Part shown: positions 8,418 through 16,558 of the stretch, one piece after another
Numbering within the stretch: the first letter of the stretch is position 1
How the letters are laid out: each line of letters opens with the position of its first letter
Assembly (NCBI GenBank): GCA_045646385.1
Contig: JAZRKQ010000011.1
Span: forward strand, 5,872-69,871
DNA length: 64,000 bases
Origin: SIG455 sp045646385
GTDB taxonomy: Bacteria > Bacillota > Clostridia > UMGS1810
Direction: 5' to 3'
Program-made: the position numbers and the translations under genes
The notes under the pieces: model-generated
The model's input: only the letters and a program-made list of their open reading frames with translations
Database searches by the model: none
What the model was told of the DNA's origin: nothing

Positions 8418-8490
8418 GCTGGTGTAGCTCAATCGGTAGAGCAGCTGATTTGTAATCAGCAGGTTACAGGTTCAAGTCCTGCCACCAGCT
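8418..8490 (+). tRNA. tRNA-Thr (anticodon TGT)
   Basis: Acceptor GCTGGTG/CACCAGC, anticodon stem GCTGA/TCAGC with TGT at 8451-8453, T-loop TTCAAGT. CCA is not encoded. Confidence 0.95.
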
Positions 8491-8515
8491 TTTCTTTTTT
8501 TGTAATTTAATATTT

Positions 8516-8597
8516 GGGAGGGTTCCCGAGTGGCCAAAGGGGGCAGACTGTAAATCTGTTGTCTCTGACTTCGATGGTTCGAATCCATCTCCTCCCA
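8516..8597 (+). tRNA. tRNA-Tyr (anticodon GTA)
   Basis: Acceptor GGGAGGG/TCCTCCC with one G-T pair, anticodon GTA at 8550-8552, a long variable arm as expected for bacterial tRNA-Tyr, T-loop TTCGAAT. CCA is not encoded. Confidence 0.95.
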
Positions 8598-8603
8598 TAA
8601 CCA

Positions 8604-8647
8604 AAACAGAACGATTTAGATGATAATCTAAGTCGTTCTGTTTTTTT
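8604..8647 (+). terminator. Terminator of the tRNA-Thr/Tyr unit
   Basis: Stem CAGAACGATTTAGA / TCTAAGTCGTTCTG with one G-T pair, followed by T7. Confidence 0.85.
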
Positions 8648-8667
8648 ATAAAAATTTCTTAAAACCA

Positions 8668-8696
8668 TTGAAAAGTATTTTAAGATGTGATATAAT
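8668..8696 (+). promoter_or_regulatory. Thiamine operon promoter
   Basis: TTGAAA (8668-8673), 17-base spacer, TATAAT (8691-8696), about 18 bases before the TPP riboswitch. Confidence 0.75.
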
Positions 8697-8712
8697 ATGA
8701 TAAACTTAATAA

Positions 8713-8797
8713 ACGGGAGCTTGTATACAGGCTGAGAGGAAGGTGTGACCTTCGACCGAGAACCTGATTTGGATAATGCCAACGTAGGGATGCCTGA
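8713..8797 (+). ncRNA. TPP riboswitch (THI element)
   Basis: Conserved parts of the thiamine-pyrophosphate aptamer are visible: GGGAGC at 8715-8720, CTGAGA at 8732-8737, and the second sensor stretch ACCTGATTTGGATAATGCC (8762-8780) followed by AACGTAGGGA. The optional P3a-type hairpin is AAGGTGTGACCTT. It is followed by a strong terminator and thiM, so high TPP should stop transcription of the thiamine genes. Confidence 0.95.
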
Positions 8798-8828
8798 TAC
8801 ATAGTGTTAGGAGGAACAGAGAACTTTT

Positions 8829-8861
8829 AGGAAGTTACCAAATCGGTAACTTCCTTTTTTG
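8829..8861 (+). terminator. Riboswitch-controlled terminator
   Basis: Stem AGGAAGTTACC / GGTAACTTCCT with loop AAATC, then a run of T. It lies 30 bases after the TPP aptamer and about 60 bases before thiM, the place of an expression platform. Confidence 0.9.
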
Positions 8862-8923
8862 TTTGGCACGGTTTGTTATTAAGTTAATAAACAGCCGATA
8901 ATTACGGCAGAAAGAGGTAGAAT

Positions 8924-9745
8924 ATGTTAGGAAATTGTCTTGAAAACGTAAGGAGAAAAATGCCGCTTGTACATAACATAACAAATTATGTTACGGTTAA
9001 TGATGTGGCAAATGCATTACTTGCTTGTGGAGGAAGTCCGATTATGTCGGATGAGCCTGGTGATGTTGAGGATATTACCTCTATATGTGGAGGACTCAAT
9101 ATCAATATAGGTACACTTAATCAAAGAAGTATAGAGGCAATGTTTATTGCAGGAGCAAAGGCAAAGGAACTTGGTCATATAGTTTTGCTTGATCCAGTGG
9201 GTGCAGGAGCAAGTAAACTTCGCACAGATACAGCCATTAAAATTATGGACATAATAATACCCGATATTATTCGTGGAAATGCTTCGGAAATTAAAACTTT
9301 GGCACTTGGGTGTGGGACGACCAAGGGGGTAGATGCAGATGTTGCTGACACAGTAACAGAAGACAATCTTGAGGATATGATAAAATTTGCAAAGAATTTT
9401 TCTGAAAAAACAAAAGCAGTTATAGTAATTACAGGTGCTATTGACCTTGTTGCAGATGCGGAAAAATGCTATGTAATTCGTAACGGATTGGCTGAAATGG
9501 GTAAAATTACGGGTACCGGTTGTCAACTTTCAGCAATTGCAACCGCTTATGCTGTGGCTAACCCTGACAATAGAACAGAAGCAGTTGCAGCAGCGGTATG
9601 TGTAATGGGTCTTGCAGGTGAAATAGGTTATGCAAATTTGAAATCCGGTGAGGGTAACTCTACCTTACGAAATCGTATAATAGATGCCATTTATAATATG
9701 GATGCAGACATTTTAAATAAAGGAGCAAAATATGAGGTGCGATAA
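8924..9745 (+). CDS. thiM: Hydroxyethylthiazole kinase
   Basis: Phosphorylates the thiazole alcohol 4-methyl-5-(2-hydroxyethyl)thiazole, a salvage step of thiamine synthesis. The 273-residue length is normal. Family landmarks are HNITNYVTVNDVANALLA near residues 17-34 and GNASEIKTL near 119. The ATP-site stretch GKITGTGCQLSA (about 191-202) contains the catalytic Cys. It is the first gene after the TPP riboswitch and overlaps thiE by 14 bases, so the two are translationally coupled. Confidence 0.95.
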   Translation: MLGNCLENVRRKMPLVHNITNYVTVNDVANALLACGGSPIMSDEPGDVEDITSICGGLNINIGTLNQRSIEAMFIAGAKAKELGHIVLLDPVGAGASKLRTDTAIKIMDIIIPDIIRGNASEIKTLALGCGTTKGVDADVADTVTEDNLEDMIKFAKNFSEKTKAVIVITGAIDLVADAEKCYVIRNGLAEMGKITGTGCQLSAIATAYAVANPDNRTEAVAAAVCVMGLAGEIGYANLKSGEGNSTLRNRIIDAIYNMDADILNKGAKYEVR

Positions 9746-10376
9746 AAAGAACTTGATTCTATATGCTGTTACTGACCGTACTTGGTTAAAAGGCAAGACA
9801 CTTTATGAGCAAGTGGAAGAAGCGCTTAAAGGTGGAGTAACTATTGTTCAACTTCGCGAAAAGGAACTGGGTTATGACGCATTTCTTGCAGAAGCCGTTG
9901 AGATTAAAAAACTTTGCAGACAATATAATGTTCCTTTTGTCATCAATGATAATGTCGATATTGCGGTAAAGTCAAATGCAGACGGAGTACATATAGGTCA
10001 GAAAGATATGAAGGTGGGTTATGTACGTTCTGTAATAGGGAAAAATAAAATTCTCGGAGTGTCTGCGCAAACTGTAGAACAAGCCGTACTTGCTGAAAAA
10101 ATGGGAGCAGATTATTTGGGCGTTGGAGCAATTTTTGGCACAAATTCAAAAGCAGATGCAGACGATGTAAGTTTTGAGACACTTAAGGCAATATGTGATG
10201 CGGTAAATATTCCGGTTGTTGCTATTGGAGGTATTGGCGTAAGTAACATTTTAGAATTAAACGGTAGCGGCATAAGCGGAATTGCGGTTATCAGTGCTGT
10301 TTTTGGCGCAGATAATATAGAAAAAGCCACGGTTGAGTTAAAAGAACTGGCAAAGCAGGTGGTTAAAAATGATTAA
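9732..10376 (+). CDS. thiE: Thiamine-phosphate synthase
   Basis: Joins hydroxymethylpyrimidine diphosphate and thiazole phosphate to thiamine monophosphate. A 214-residue TIM-barrel protein with YAVTDR at its start, TIVQLREKE, FVINDNVDIAV, DGVHIGQKD and the phosphate-binding GVGAIFGTNSK (about 135-145). Its end overlaps the next gene by 8 bases. It belongs to the same TPP-controlled operon; thiC, thiG and other de novo genes are absent here, so the operon serves salvage. Confidence 0.95.
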   Translation: MRCDKKNLILYAVTDRTWLKGKTLYEQVEEALKGGVTIVQLREKELGYDAFLAEAVEIKKLCRQYNVPFVINDNVDIAVKSNADGVHIGQKDMKVGYVRSVIGKNKILGVSAQTVEQAVLAEKMGADYLGVGAIFGTNSKADADDVSFETLKAICDAVNIPVVAIGGIGVSNILELNGSGISGIAVISAVFGADNIEKATVELKELAKQVVKND

Positions 10377-11802
10377 GGGTGCAATATTTGATTTGGATGG
10401 AACTATTCTTGATTCAATGTTTATATGGGACACAATTGGGGAAGATTATCTTCGTTCTCTAGGTAAAAAACCAAACGAAAATCTTGCAGAGGTTTTCAAG
10501 ACTTTCACACTTGAGCAGGCTGCTGAATTTTACCGGAATAATTATGGGATTACTCTTTCAGTACAACAAATTGTTGAAGGTATAAATAATATGGTGGCAG
10601 AAATATATCAAACAAAAGTAACATTAAAATCAGGCATAAAAGATTTTTTGAAAAAACTGCAAAGAAATGGAGTGAAAATGTGTATTGCAACTGTCACAGA
10701 CAGAAGTATTACAGAAAGAGCATTAAAGAAGTTAGGTGTACGTGAATACTTTTCCGGAATATTTGTTTGTTCTGAAATTGGATATAGCAAGGAAAACCCT
10801 GAGATATACAGACAAGCGCTAAAACATCTTGAATCTGAAAAAACTGAAACAGTAGTTTTTGAAGATGCGTTTCACGCAATAAAAACAGCTAAAGAAGATG
10901 GATTTAAGGTTGCGGCGGTTTATGATTCACACGAGCCAAGACAAGAGGAAATAAAAGAAATTTCAGATTATTACATAGCGGATTTTGAAAGTTTTTGTTT
11001 TAAGACGAAAATAAAATCGACACTGTCTATTGCAGGTAGTGATTCAAGCGGCGGTGCAGGTATTCAGGCGGATATAAAAACTATGACAATGAATGGTGTT
11101 TATGCAATGAGTGCAATCACTGCACTTACTGCTCAAAATACGCTTGGGGTAAGAGCAGTTTTAGAATCTACACCTGACTTTCTTAAAGAACAACTTGATG
11201 CGGTATTTGAAGATATATTCCCTGATAGTGTAAAAATCGGAATGGTATCATCGAGCGAGCTGATAGATGTAATTGTAGACAGATTAAAGTTTTATAATGC
11301 AAAAAATATCGTTGTAGATCCTGTAATGATTGCGACAAGCGGATCTGCTCTTATAAAAACAGATGCAATGAGGGCATTAGTTACAAAACTACTGCCCATT
11401 GCAACTGTTGTAACTCCAAACATTTCTGAGGCAGAAGTCCTATCGGATATGAAAATTAAGGGCAAGGCAGATATGATAAAAGCGGCAGAGTTTATTGAGA
11501 AAAATTATGGGTGTAGTGTTCTGCTAAAAGGCGGTCATAGTATAAATGATGCAAATGATCTTTTGTGCAAAAACGGCACGTTCGTATGGTTTGATGGTAA
11601 AAGAATTGATAATCCTAACACTCACGGAACGGGATGCACTTTATCAAGTGCCATAGCATCGAATCTTGCTAAAGGATTATGCCTCGTGGATGCGGTAAGG
11701 AAAGCGAAAGATTACATATCAGAAGCACTTGCGGCAGGTCTTGATTTAGGAAAAGGCTCAGGGCCAATGAAACATAATTTTATAATAAGTAGTAGAATCT
11801 AA
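10369..11802 (+). CDS. thiD: HAD-family phosphatase fused to HMP/HMP-P kinase ThiD
   Basis: A 477-residue two-domain protein. Residues 1 to about 210 are a HAD hydrolase of the phosphoglucomutase-like subfamily: FDLDGTILDS with nucleophile Asp8 and Asp10, a helical cap with LKSGIKDFL, motif II in IATVTD, and motif IV in VVFEDAFHAI. Residues from about 216 are ThiD: AGSDSSGGAGIQADIKT around 222-238, ALTAQNT, VVDPVMIATSGS, LLKGGH, and HGTGCTLSSAIASNL. ThiD phosphorylates hydroxymethylpyrimidine twice. The HAD part might remove phosphate from thiamine phosphate or from a damaged intermediate; that is inference. Third gene of the TPP operon, overlapping thiE by 8 bases. Confidence 0.9.
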   Translation: MIKGAIFDLDGTILDSMFIWDTIGEDYLRSLGKKPNENLAEVFKTFTLEQAAEFYRNNYGITLSVQQIVEGINNMVAEIYQTKVTLKSGIKDFLKKLQRNGVKMCIATVTDRSITERALKKLGVREYFSGIFVCSEIGYSKENPEIYRQALKHLESEKTETVVFEDAFHAIKTAKEDGFKVAAVYDSHEPRQEEIKEISDYYIADFESFCFKTKIKSTLSIAGSDSSGGAGIQADIKTMTMNGVYAMSAITALTAQNTLGVRAVLESTPDFLKEQLDAVFEDIFPDSVKIGMVSSSELIDVIVDRLKFYNAKNIVVDPVMIATSGSALIKTDAMRALVTKLLPIATVVTPNISEAEVLSDMKIKGKADMIKAAEFIEKNYGCSVLLKGGHSINDANDLLCKNGTFVWFDGKRIDNPNTHGTGCTLSSAIASNLAKGLCLVDAVRKAKDYISEALAAGLDLGKGSGPMKHNFIISSRI

Positions 11803-11906
11803 ACTATTCGATTCTTCTTTGTATTACTAATAAAAAAACAAACAGGAATAAATTTCAATGTCGACGGAAATAATTATTGTATCAAAAAAGAAAGGATTTG
11901 AGCCTT

Positions 11907-12341
11907 ATGATAGAGCAGGATACAATAAAACTTCTCCGAGAATGTGACGCAGGTGTTAAAATGGGTATATCGTCAATAGATGATGTGCTGGAATATGTCG
12001 GCGGTGATGAACTTAAAAAGAAATTAAGCGAATGCAAAGACGAACACGTAAAACTTGATAACGAAATTCAGGAACTTTTAGATAAATATAAAGACGACGG
12101 CAAAGAGCCTGCTGCAATTGCAAAAGGAATGTCGTGGATGAAAACGAATGTAAAACTTGCCATAAACGACTCAGATGAAACTATAGCAGACCTTATGACC
12201 GACGGTTGCAATATGGGTGTAAAATCACTCAATAAATATCTTAATAAATACAAAGCGGCAGACGAAGTATCTAAAGATATAACAAAGCGCCTTATAAATC
12301 TTGAAGAAAAACTTGCTGTAGATATAAGAAAATTTCTATAA
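11907..12341 (+). CDS. Conserved hypothetical protein, predicted all-helical
   Basis: A 144-residue charged protein that looks like a helical bundle, with heptad-like stretches (KHVKLDNEI-type segments) and a conserved-looking core AKGMSWMKTNVKLAI and DGCNMGVKSLNKYL. It has no signal peptide or membrane segment. It resembles hypothetical proteins I associate with gut Clostridia and may be ferritin-like by fold, but no clear metal ligands can be assigned, so no function is claimed. The ATG at 11907 is preferred over an in-frame start at 11877 because the longer N-terminus looks unconserved. A terminator follows directly, so it is probably a single-gene unit. Confidence 0.7.
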   Translation: MIEQDTIKLLRECDAGVKMGISSIDDVLEYVGGDELKKKLSECKDEHVKLDNEIQELLDKYKDDGKEPAAIAKGMSWMKTNVKLAINDSDETIADLMTDGCNMGVKSLNKYLNKYKAADEVSKDITKRLINLEEKLAVDIRKFL

Positions 12342-12344
12342 ATT

Positions 12345-12374
12345 AAATCCCCGTTAAAAAACGGGGATTTTTTT
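12345..12374. terminator. Terminator after the hypothetical gene
   Basis: Stem AAATCCCCGT / ACGGGGATTT around TAAAAA, then T4. It lies between convergent genes and can also serve the regulator on the minus strand. Confidence 0.9.
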
Positions 12375-13200
12375 ATTGTTTTAAATATTTTTTGGGCGAA
12401 ACACCAAATGCTTTTTTAAACACGCGCAAAAAGTAGTTATAATCGGAAAAGCCTACTGCACTTGAAATGTCAGCAATTTTCAAATCGGTAGTTTTTAGAA
12501 GCAGTTTTGCTTTTTCAAGTCGTTTTTTCTTGATATATTTTGCTATTCCGCCGCCTGTATACTGTTTCATTATTTCGTAAAGTTTGGTGCGACTTATATT
12601 AAAATCCGAACAAAGCAGTTCAATGGATATTTCTTCGCTGAGATGACTATCTATATAATTTTCAATACCCTTAATTAACTGCTTGCCTGAAAGACGCACC
12701 ATTTCCTTTAGCAGAATATACTCTGTAAAAGCATCAAGGATTTTTGCTGCTGCAAGTATTTGTTTGTTATTTTTGTATTTAATTTTTTTTATACTTTTAT
12801 CAAGATTTTTATCTATATCATACTGAATGCACAGACTATGCATTTGTTCTGCAAGTTTTTCGCGGTTTTTGTTGTCGGTTACCTGCCCGAACATCATATA
12901 GCCGATAATTCTGTCGTTTTCCTTAATAGGTGCTGCTGCCTCGGTAAGTCCTGCATGGCACTTGTATATATGTAAAGATTTTGTTTCACTGCATCGCCTG
13001 CAGGCATCCTCATCGCAAGTACGGCATTTCTCGTTAAATTGTGGATTTTCACGCATATGCATACAAAATGTTTTTTTATCAAGCGGATATGATATCAGTT
13101 CCGTATAATTTTCATCAAACAAAACAATTTTAATACCCGTAAGTACATAAAAATCCTGCATCAGTTCCATAAGTTCTTTATCCTGAAAAAGCAACGTCAT
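12373..13200 (-). CDS. PocR-domain AraC-family transcriptional regulator
   Basis: A 275-residue regulator. The N-terminal half (about 10-150) is a PocR-type sensory domain, with a cysteine cluster FCMHM..CRTCDEDACRRC near residues 43-72 and a later KCHAGL; such Cys/His sets bind a metal or ligand in this family. The C-terminal 100 residues are a double helix-turn-helix of AraC type (ISIELLCSDFNISRTKLYEIM and IADISSAVGFSDYNYFLRVFKK). The ATG at 13200 follows GAGGTGGA; the in-frame extension to 13320 crosses the promoter region and is rejected. It is divergent from the sugar cassette at 13309-17398 and is its likely activator. Confidence 0.85.
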   Translation of the reverse strand: MTLLFQDKELMELMQDFYVLTGIKIVLFDENYTELISYPLDKKTFCMHMRENPQFNEKCRTCDEDACRRCSETKSLHIYKCHAGLTEAAAPIKENDRIIGYMMFGQVTDNKNREKLAEQMHSLCIQYDIDKNLDKSIKKIKYKNNKQILAAAKILDAFTEYILLKEMVRLSGKQLIKGIENYIDSHLSEEISIELLCSDFNISRTKLYEIMKQYTGGGIAKYIKKKRLEKAKLLLKTTDLKIADISSAVGFSDYNYFLRVFKKAFGVSPKKYLKQ

Positions 13201-13308
13201 AAAAATCCACCTCTCGGACAAAATTACAGTTTTCTGTATGATAGTACCTATAATTATAACACAAATAATTATAAAATCAATATATAAATTAAATTCAGGA
13301 GGTTTATT
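13201..13308. promoter_or_regulatory. Divergent regulator/sugar-cassette promoter region
   Basis: On the plus strand a perfect TATAAT lies at 13249-13254 with no good -35 box, as expected for an activator-dependent promoter. The arms ACAG / CTGT (13226-13237) flank TTTT in the -35 region and could be part of a regulator site. Confidence 0.4.
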
Positions 13309-14706
13309 ATGGGTAAACAAACATTTGCTTTGTATTTCGGAAATCGTGGCTTTATGCCTGCCGAACTTATCGAGGGTGCCCGTGAAGATATGGTAAAGGC
13401 TGTAACTGATGCGGGTTATAACTATATTATGATGGACAAAGATGCCACACGCTATGGTGCTGTAGAAACACGAGATGAAGGCAGGCTTTATGCCAAATGG
13501 TTAAAGTCTCACGAGGGTGAGTACGATGGTGTAATTTTGTGCATGCCGATATTCGTTGACGAGAACGGTGCAATTGCTGCTTTGCAGGATGCAGGTGTGC
13601 CGATTTTGATGCAGGCATATCCTGATGAAATAGGTAAGATGGACTTTCAGCATCGCAGAGATGCATATTGCGGAAAATTTTCTGTAACAGACGTATTTGA
13701 ACAGTACGAAGTGCCCTATACTGTTATGACTCCGCACGTTGTTCATCCGCTTTCGGCTGAGTTTACACAAAATCTGCATGATTTTGCGGCAATATGCCGT
13801 GTTGTAAATGGCATGAAACGCTTTACAATTGGCTGTATTGGCGCAAGAACAACTGCGTTTAAAACTGTTCGTTTTGACGAACTTACAATGCAACGTCACG
13901 GAATAAATGTAGAGTGCTTTGACCTTTCAGAACTTTTTGAATTTGTACGTGCAAAATCAGATGATGATGAAAAGGTAATTGCTAAAAAAGCCGCTTTAGA
14001 GAATTATACCGATTTTACAAATGTTCCTGAAGATAAAAAGATAATGCTTTCTAAAATAAGTGTTGTTATAGATGAATATATCGATACATATCACCTTGAT
14101 GCAATTGCTCTTCGTTGCTGGAACGAAATGGAAACATACTTAAGAGTATGTCCGTGCGTGCTTCTCAGTGAACTTAACGACAGAGGAATTACTGCTTCGT
14201 GCGAGATTGATATGTGTTCGGCAATTACCATGCGTGCGCTTTCTCTTGCTACAGAAGGTCCTGCCGCTTGCCTTGACTGGAATAACAACTATGGTGACGA
14301 TCCTGACAAAGTTATTCTGTTCCATTGCGGATCAACTGCGCAGAAACTTATGGCAGAAAGAGGTACTGTAACATCTCACAAAATGTTTGATAAAGGCGAT
14401 CCCGGAAGCGGTTGGGGTACCAATGAGGGAAGAATTGCAGCATTCCCCATGACATTCTCTAACTGCAAAACTGAGAACGGAAAAATCACCATATACTTCA
14501 GCGAGGGTGAATTTACAGGCGAAGATATCGAAAAAGAATTTTTCGGTTGCGGTGGTGTTGCTAAAATCGACGGTTTGCAGGATAAACTTATCAAACTTGC
14601 AAGGGGCGGTTTCAAACACCATACAACTGTTGCAAACGGTCATGTAAAATATGTACTTGAAGAAGCATTTAAGTACTATCTTGGTTATGACGTTGTTGAA
14701 ATATAA
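13309..14706 (+). CDS. L-fucose/L-arabinose isomerase-family sugar isomerase
   Basis: A 465-residue aldose-ketose isomerase of the FucI/AraA superfamily. Candidate metal and catalytic residues are Glu273 (RCWNEME), Asp301 (CEIDMCSA) and a His in GGFKHHTTVANGH (437, 438 or 445), matching the Glu-Asp-His pattern of fucose isomerase. It is shorter than FucI (about 590 residues), so it belongs to a more distant branch and the sugar cannot be read from sequence. It opens a cassette with a cupin, a FGGY kinase and a class II aldolase, implying isomerisation, phosphorylation and cleavage of one sugar. The start follows AGGAGG. Confidence 0.85.
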   Translation: MGKQTFALYFGNRGFMPAELIEGAREDMVKAVTDAGYNYIMMDKDATRYGAVETRDEGRLYAKWLKSHEGEYDGVILCMPIFVDENGAIAALQDAGVPILMQAYPDEIGKMDFQHRRDAYCGKFSVTDVFEQYEVPYTVMTPHVVHPLSAEFTQNLHDFAAICRVVNGMKRFTIGCIGARTTAFKTVRFDELTMQRHGINVECFDLSELFEFVRAKSDDDEKVIAKKAALENYTDFTNVPEDKKIMLSKISVVIDEYIDTYHLDAIALRCWNEMETYLRVCPCVLLSELNDRGITASCEIDMCSAITMRALSLATEGPAACLDWNNNYGDDPDKVILFHCGSTAQKLMAERGTVTSHKMFDKGDPGSGWGTNEGRIAAFPMTFSNCKTENGKITIYFSEGEFTGEDIEKEFFGCGGVAKIDGLQDKLIKLARGGFKHHTTVANGHVKYVLEEAFKYYLGYDVVEI

Positions 14707-14720
14707 AGGGGCGGTACAAT

Positions 14721-15062
14721 ATGGTAAATTCATTCAATGACAGACATGAATATGATATAACGGAAATCCCTGATTTTGAAGATGTTTACCTCGATGAATT
14801 GCTTACTGAATGCGGACCATCAAATATGAATCTTTATGCACGTGTGCTTTTGAAACCCGGTAAAGAAGTATTTCGTCATCAGCATGTGGGCGAAAGCGAA
14901 AGCTACTTTATTTTGTCTGGTAGCGGCATATTTGATGATGACGGAAAGATGATAGAGGTTAAAAAAGGCGATATAACTTTTACGCCTGACGGTCATTATC
15001 ACAGAATTATCAATAACGGAACCGAAATGTTGGAATTTATGGCTTTAATTATAAAGGAATAA
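14721..15062 (+). CDS. Small cupin-domain protein
   Basis: A 113-residue single cupin barrel. Cupin motif 1 is RHQHVGESESYFILSGSG (about 51-68) with metal-type His and Glu residues. Motif 2 is FTPDGHYHRIIN (about 90-101), supplying another His. Its position between isomerase and kinase, 14 bases after the former and 18 before the latter, suggests a role in the same sugar pathway, for example as an anomer-handling or auxiliary isomerase protein. That role is inferred from context only. Confidence 0.8.
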   Translation: MVNSFNDRHEYDITEIPDFEDVYLDELLTECGPSNMNLYARVLLKPGKEVFRHQHVGESESYFILSGSGIFDDDGKMIEVKKGDITFTPDGHYHRIINNGTEMLEFMALIIKE

Positions 15063-15080
15063 TCACAAGGAGTGAGTAAT

Positions 15081-16544
15081 ATGCTCTTAGGCGGACTTGA
15101 TGTAGGTACAACCGGTTGTAAACTTACTACATATGACGATAAAGGAAATTTTGTATACAATTCATATCAGGAATATGAGGTAAATCGTCAGGGCGGTGAG
15201 CATGAGATAGATGCAGAGGTAATTTTTGATGCTGTCTGCGATGTCTTTGCTGATACTGCTAAAAAATATCAGTTATCTGCAGTTGGTGTTACAACTTTCG
15301 GTGAAACTTTTGTTGCACTTGACGAAAATGATAATGCTCTGCTTCCTTCAATGTTGTACACCGACCCACGCGGAGAAGATGAGTGTAACTATCTGTGTGA
15401 CACTTTGGGCGAAGATAGGATTATACATATTGCAGGTGTAAAGCCTCACCAGATGTACAGCCTGCCAAAGATTATGTGGATCAAAAATAATCGACCCGAT
15501 ATTTATTCAAAAATCAAGCGCATTATGCTTATGGAAGATTATATAGTTTATAAACTTACAGGAGTAGCGGCTATTGATTATTCGCTCGCGGCAAGAACTA
15601 TGGCTTTTGATATCCGCAGTAAATGCTGGAGCGATGACATACTCGACGCTGCAGGCATAGACAAAAACTTGCTTTCTGTTCCCGTTCCTGCATTTAATGT
15701 GGCGGGTGAACTTAAATCAGATATTGCACTAAAATTAGAGATGGATAGCAATATAAAAATAATCAATGGTGCACACGATCAGGTTGCAGCGGCTGTTGGT
15801 GCAGGTGTTTTTGAGGTTGGTCAGGCAGTAGACGGAACAGGCACGGTTGAATGTGTAACACCGGTATTCGATAAAATTCCGGAAAACGATGTTCTCTATG
15901 ATGAAGGATATTCTGTTGTACCCTATGTGTTTGACGGCACATATGTTTGCTATGCGTTGTCTTTTACCGGCGGTGCAGTTATAAAATGGTTTAGGGATAA
16001 TATGGGCGCCGGAAAATCTTATGCCGAACTTGATGATTCCGTAAAAAATGAACCTACAGGAATTTTGGTTATGCCACATTTTGCAGGTGCGGCAAACCCA
16101 TATATGGATAACGGCTCTAAAGCGGCTATGGTTGGTTTAACACTTGAACATACAAACGCAGATATTTATAAAGCGCTTATGGAGGGTGTTACTTACGAGA
16201 TCATGACCAATATTGAGCACCTTGAAAGTTTTGGCATAAACCTTAAAAAACTGTATGCAACAGGCGGAGGTGCTTCATCTGACGTGTGGCTGCAGATAAA
16301 AGCGGATATTTTAGGCAGACCTGTGGTGGCGCTTTCTGCAAAAGAGGCAGGTGCTTGCGGTACTTGTATGATGGCAGGTGTTGCAACCGGAATTTATAAG
16401 GATTTGTACGAGGCAAAGAAAAATTTCGTAAAAGAAAAAAAGACCTTTGTACCCAATGAAAATAATGTGGAAATATACAGAAAATATTATGAGGGATACA
16501 AAAAAGTTTATAATGCAGTTAGACCGATAATTAATGAAATATAG
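15081..16544 (+). CDS. FGGY-family carbohydrate kinase
   Basis: A 487-residue kinase of the xylulokinase/fuculokinase group, which phosphorylates ketoses. The N-terminal ATPase-fold start GGLDVGTTGCKLT is at residues 3-15, the catalytic Asp is likely in INGAHDQVAAAVGAG (about 230-244), and the C-terminal FGGY signature region is LYATGGGASSDVWLQIKADILGRPV-like, around 393-417. The ATG at 15081 has AAGGAG at proper distance; a GTG at 15072 is too close to it. The partner isomerase and aldolase suggest a ketose product that is phosphorylated and then split. Confidence 0.88.
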   Translation: MLLGGLDVGTTGCKLTTYDDKGNFVYNSYQEYEVNRQGGEHEIDAEVIFDAVCDVFADTAKKYQLSAVGVTTFGETFVALDENDNALLPSMLYTDPRGEDECNYLCDTLGEDRIIHIAGVKPHQMYSLPKIMWIKNNRPDIYSKIKRIMLMEDYIVYKLTGVAAIDYSLAARTMAFDIRSKCWSDDILDAAGIDKNLLSVPVPAFNVAGELKSDIALKLEMDSNIKIINGAHDQVAAAVGAGVFEVGQAVDGTGTVECVTPVFDKIPENDVLYDEGYSVVPYVFDGTYVCYALSFTGGAVIKWFRDNMGAGKSYAELDDSVKNEPTGILVMPHFAGAANPYMDNGSKAAMVGLTLEHTNADIYKALMEGVTYEIMTNIEHLESFGINLKKLYATGGGASSDVWLQIKADILGRPVVALSAKEAGACGTCMMAGVATGIYKDLYEAKKNFVKEKKTFVPNENNVEIYRKYYEGYKKVYNAVRPIINEI

Positions 16545-16558
16545 ACGGAGGATTACAA

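Noticed and set aside
11790..11825. Terminator after the HAD-thiD gene
   Set aside because: AGAATC / GATTCT form only a 6-bp stem with a broken T-run; possible but not supported well enough.
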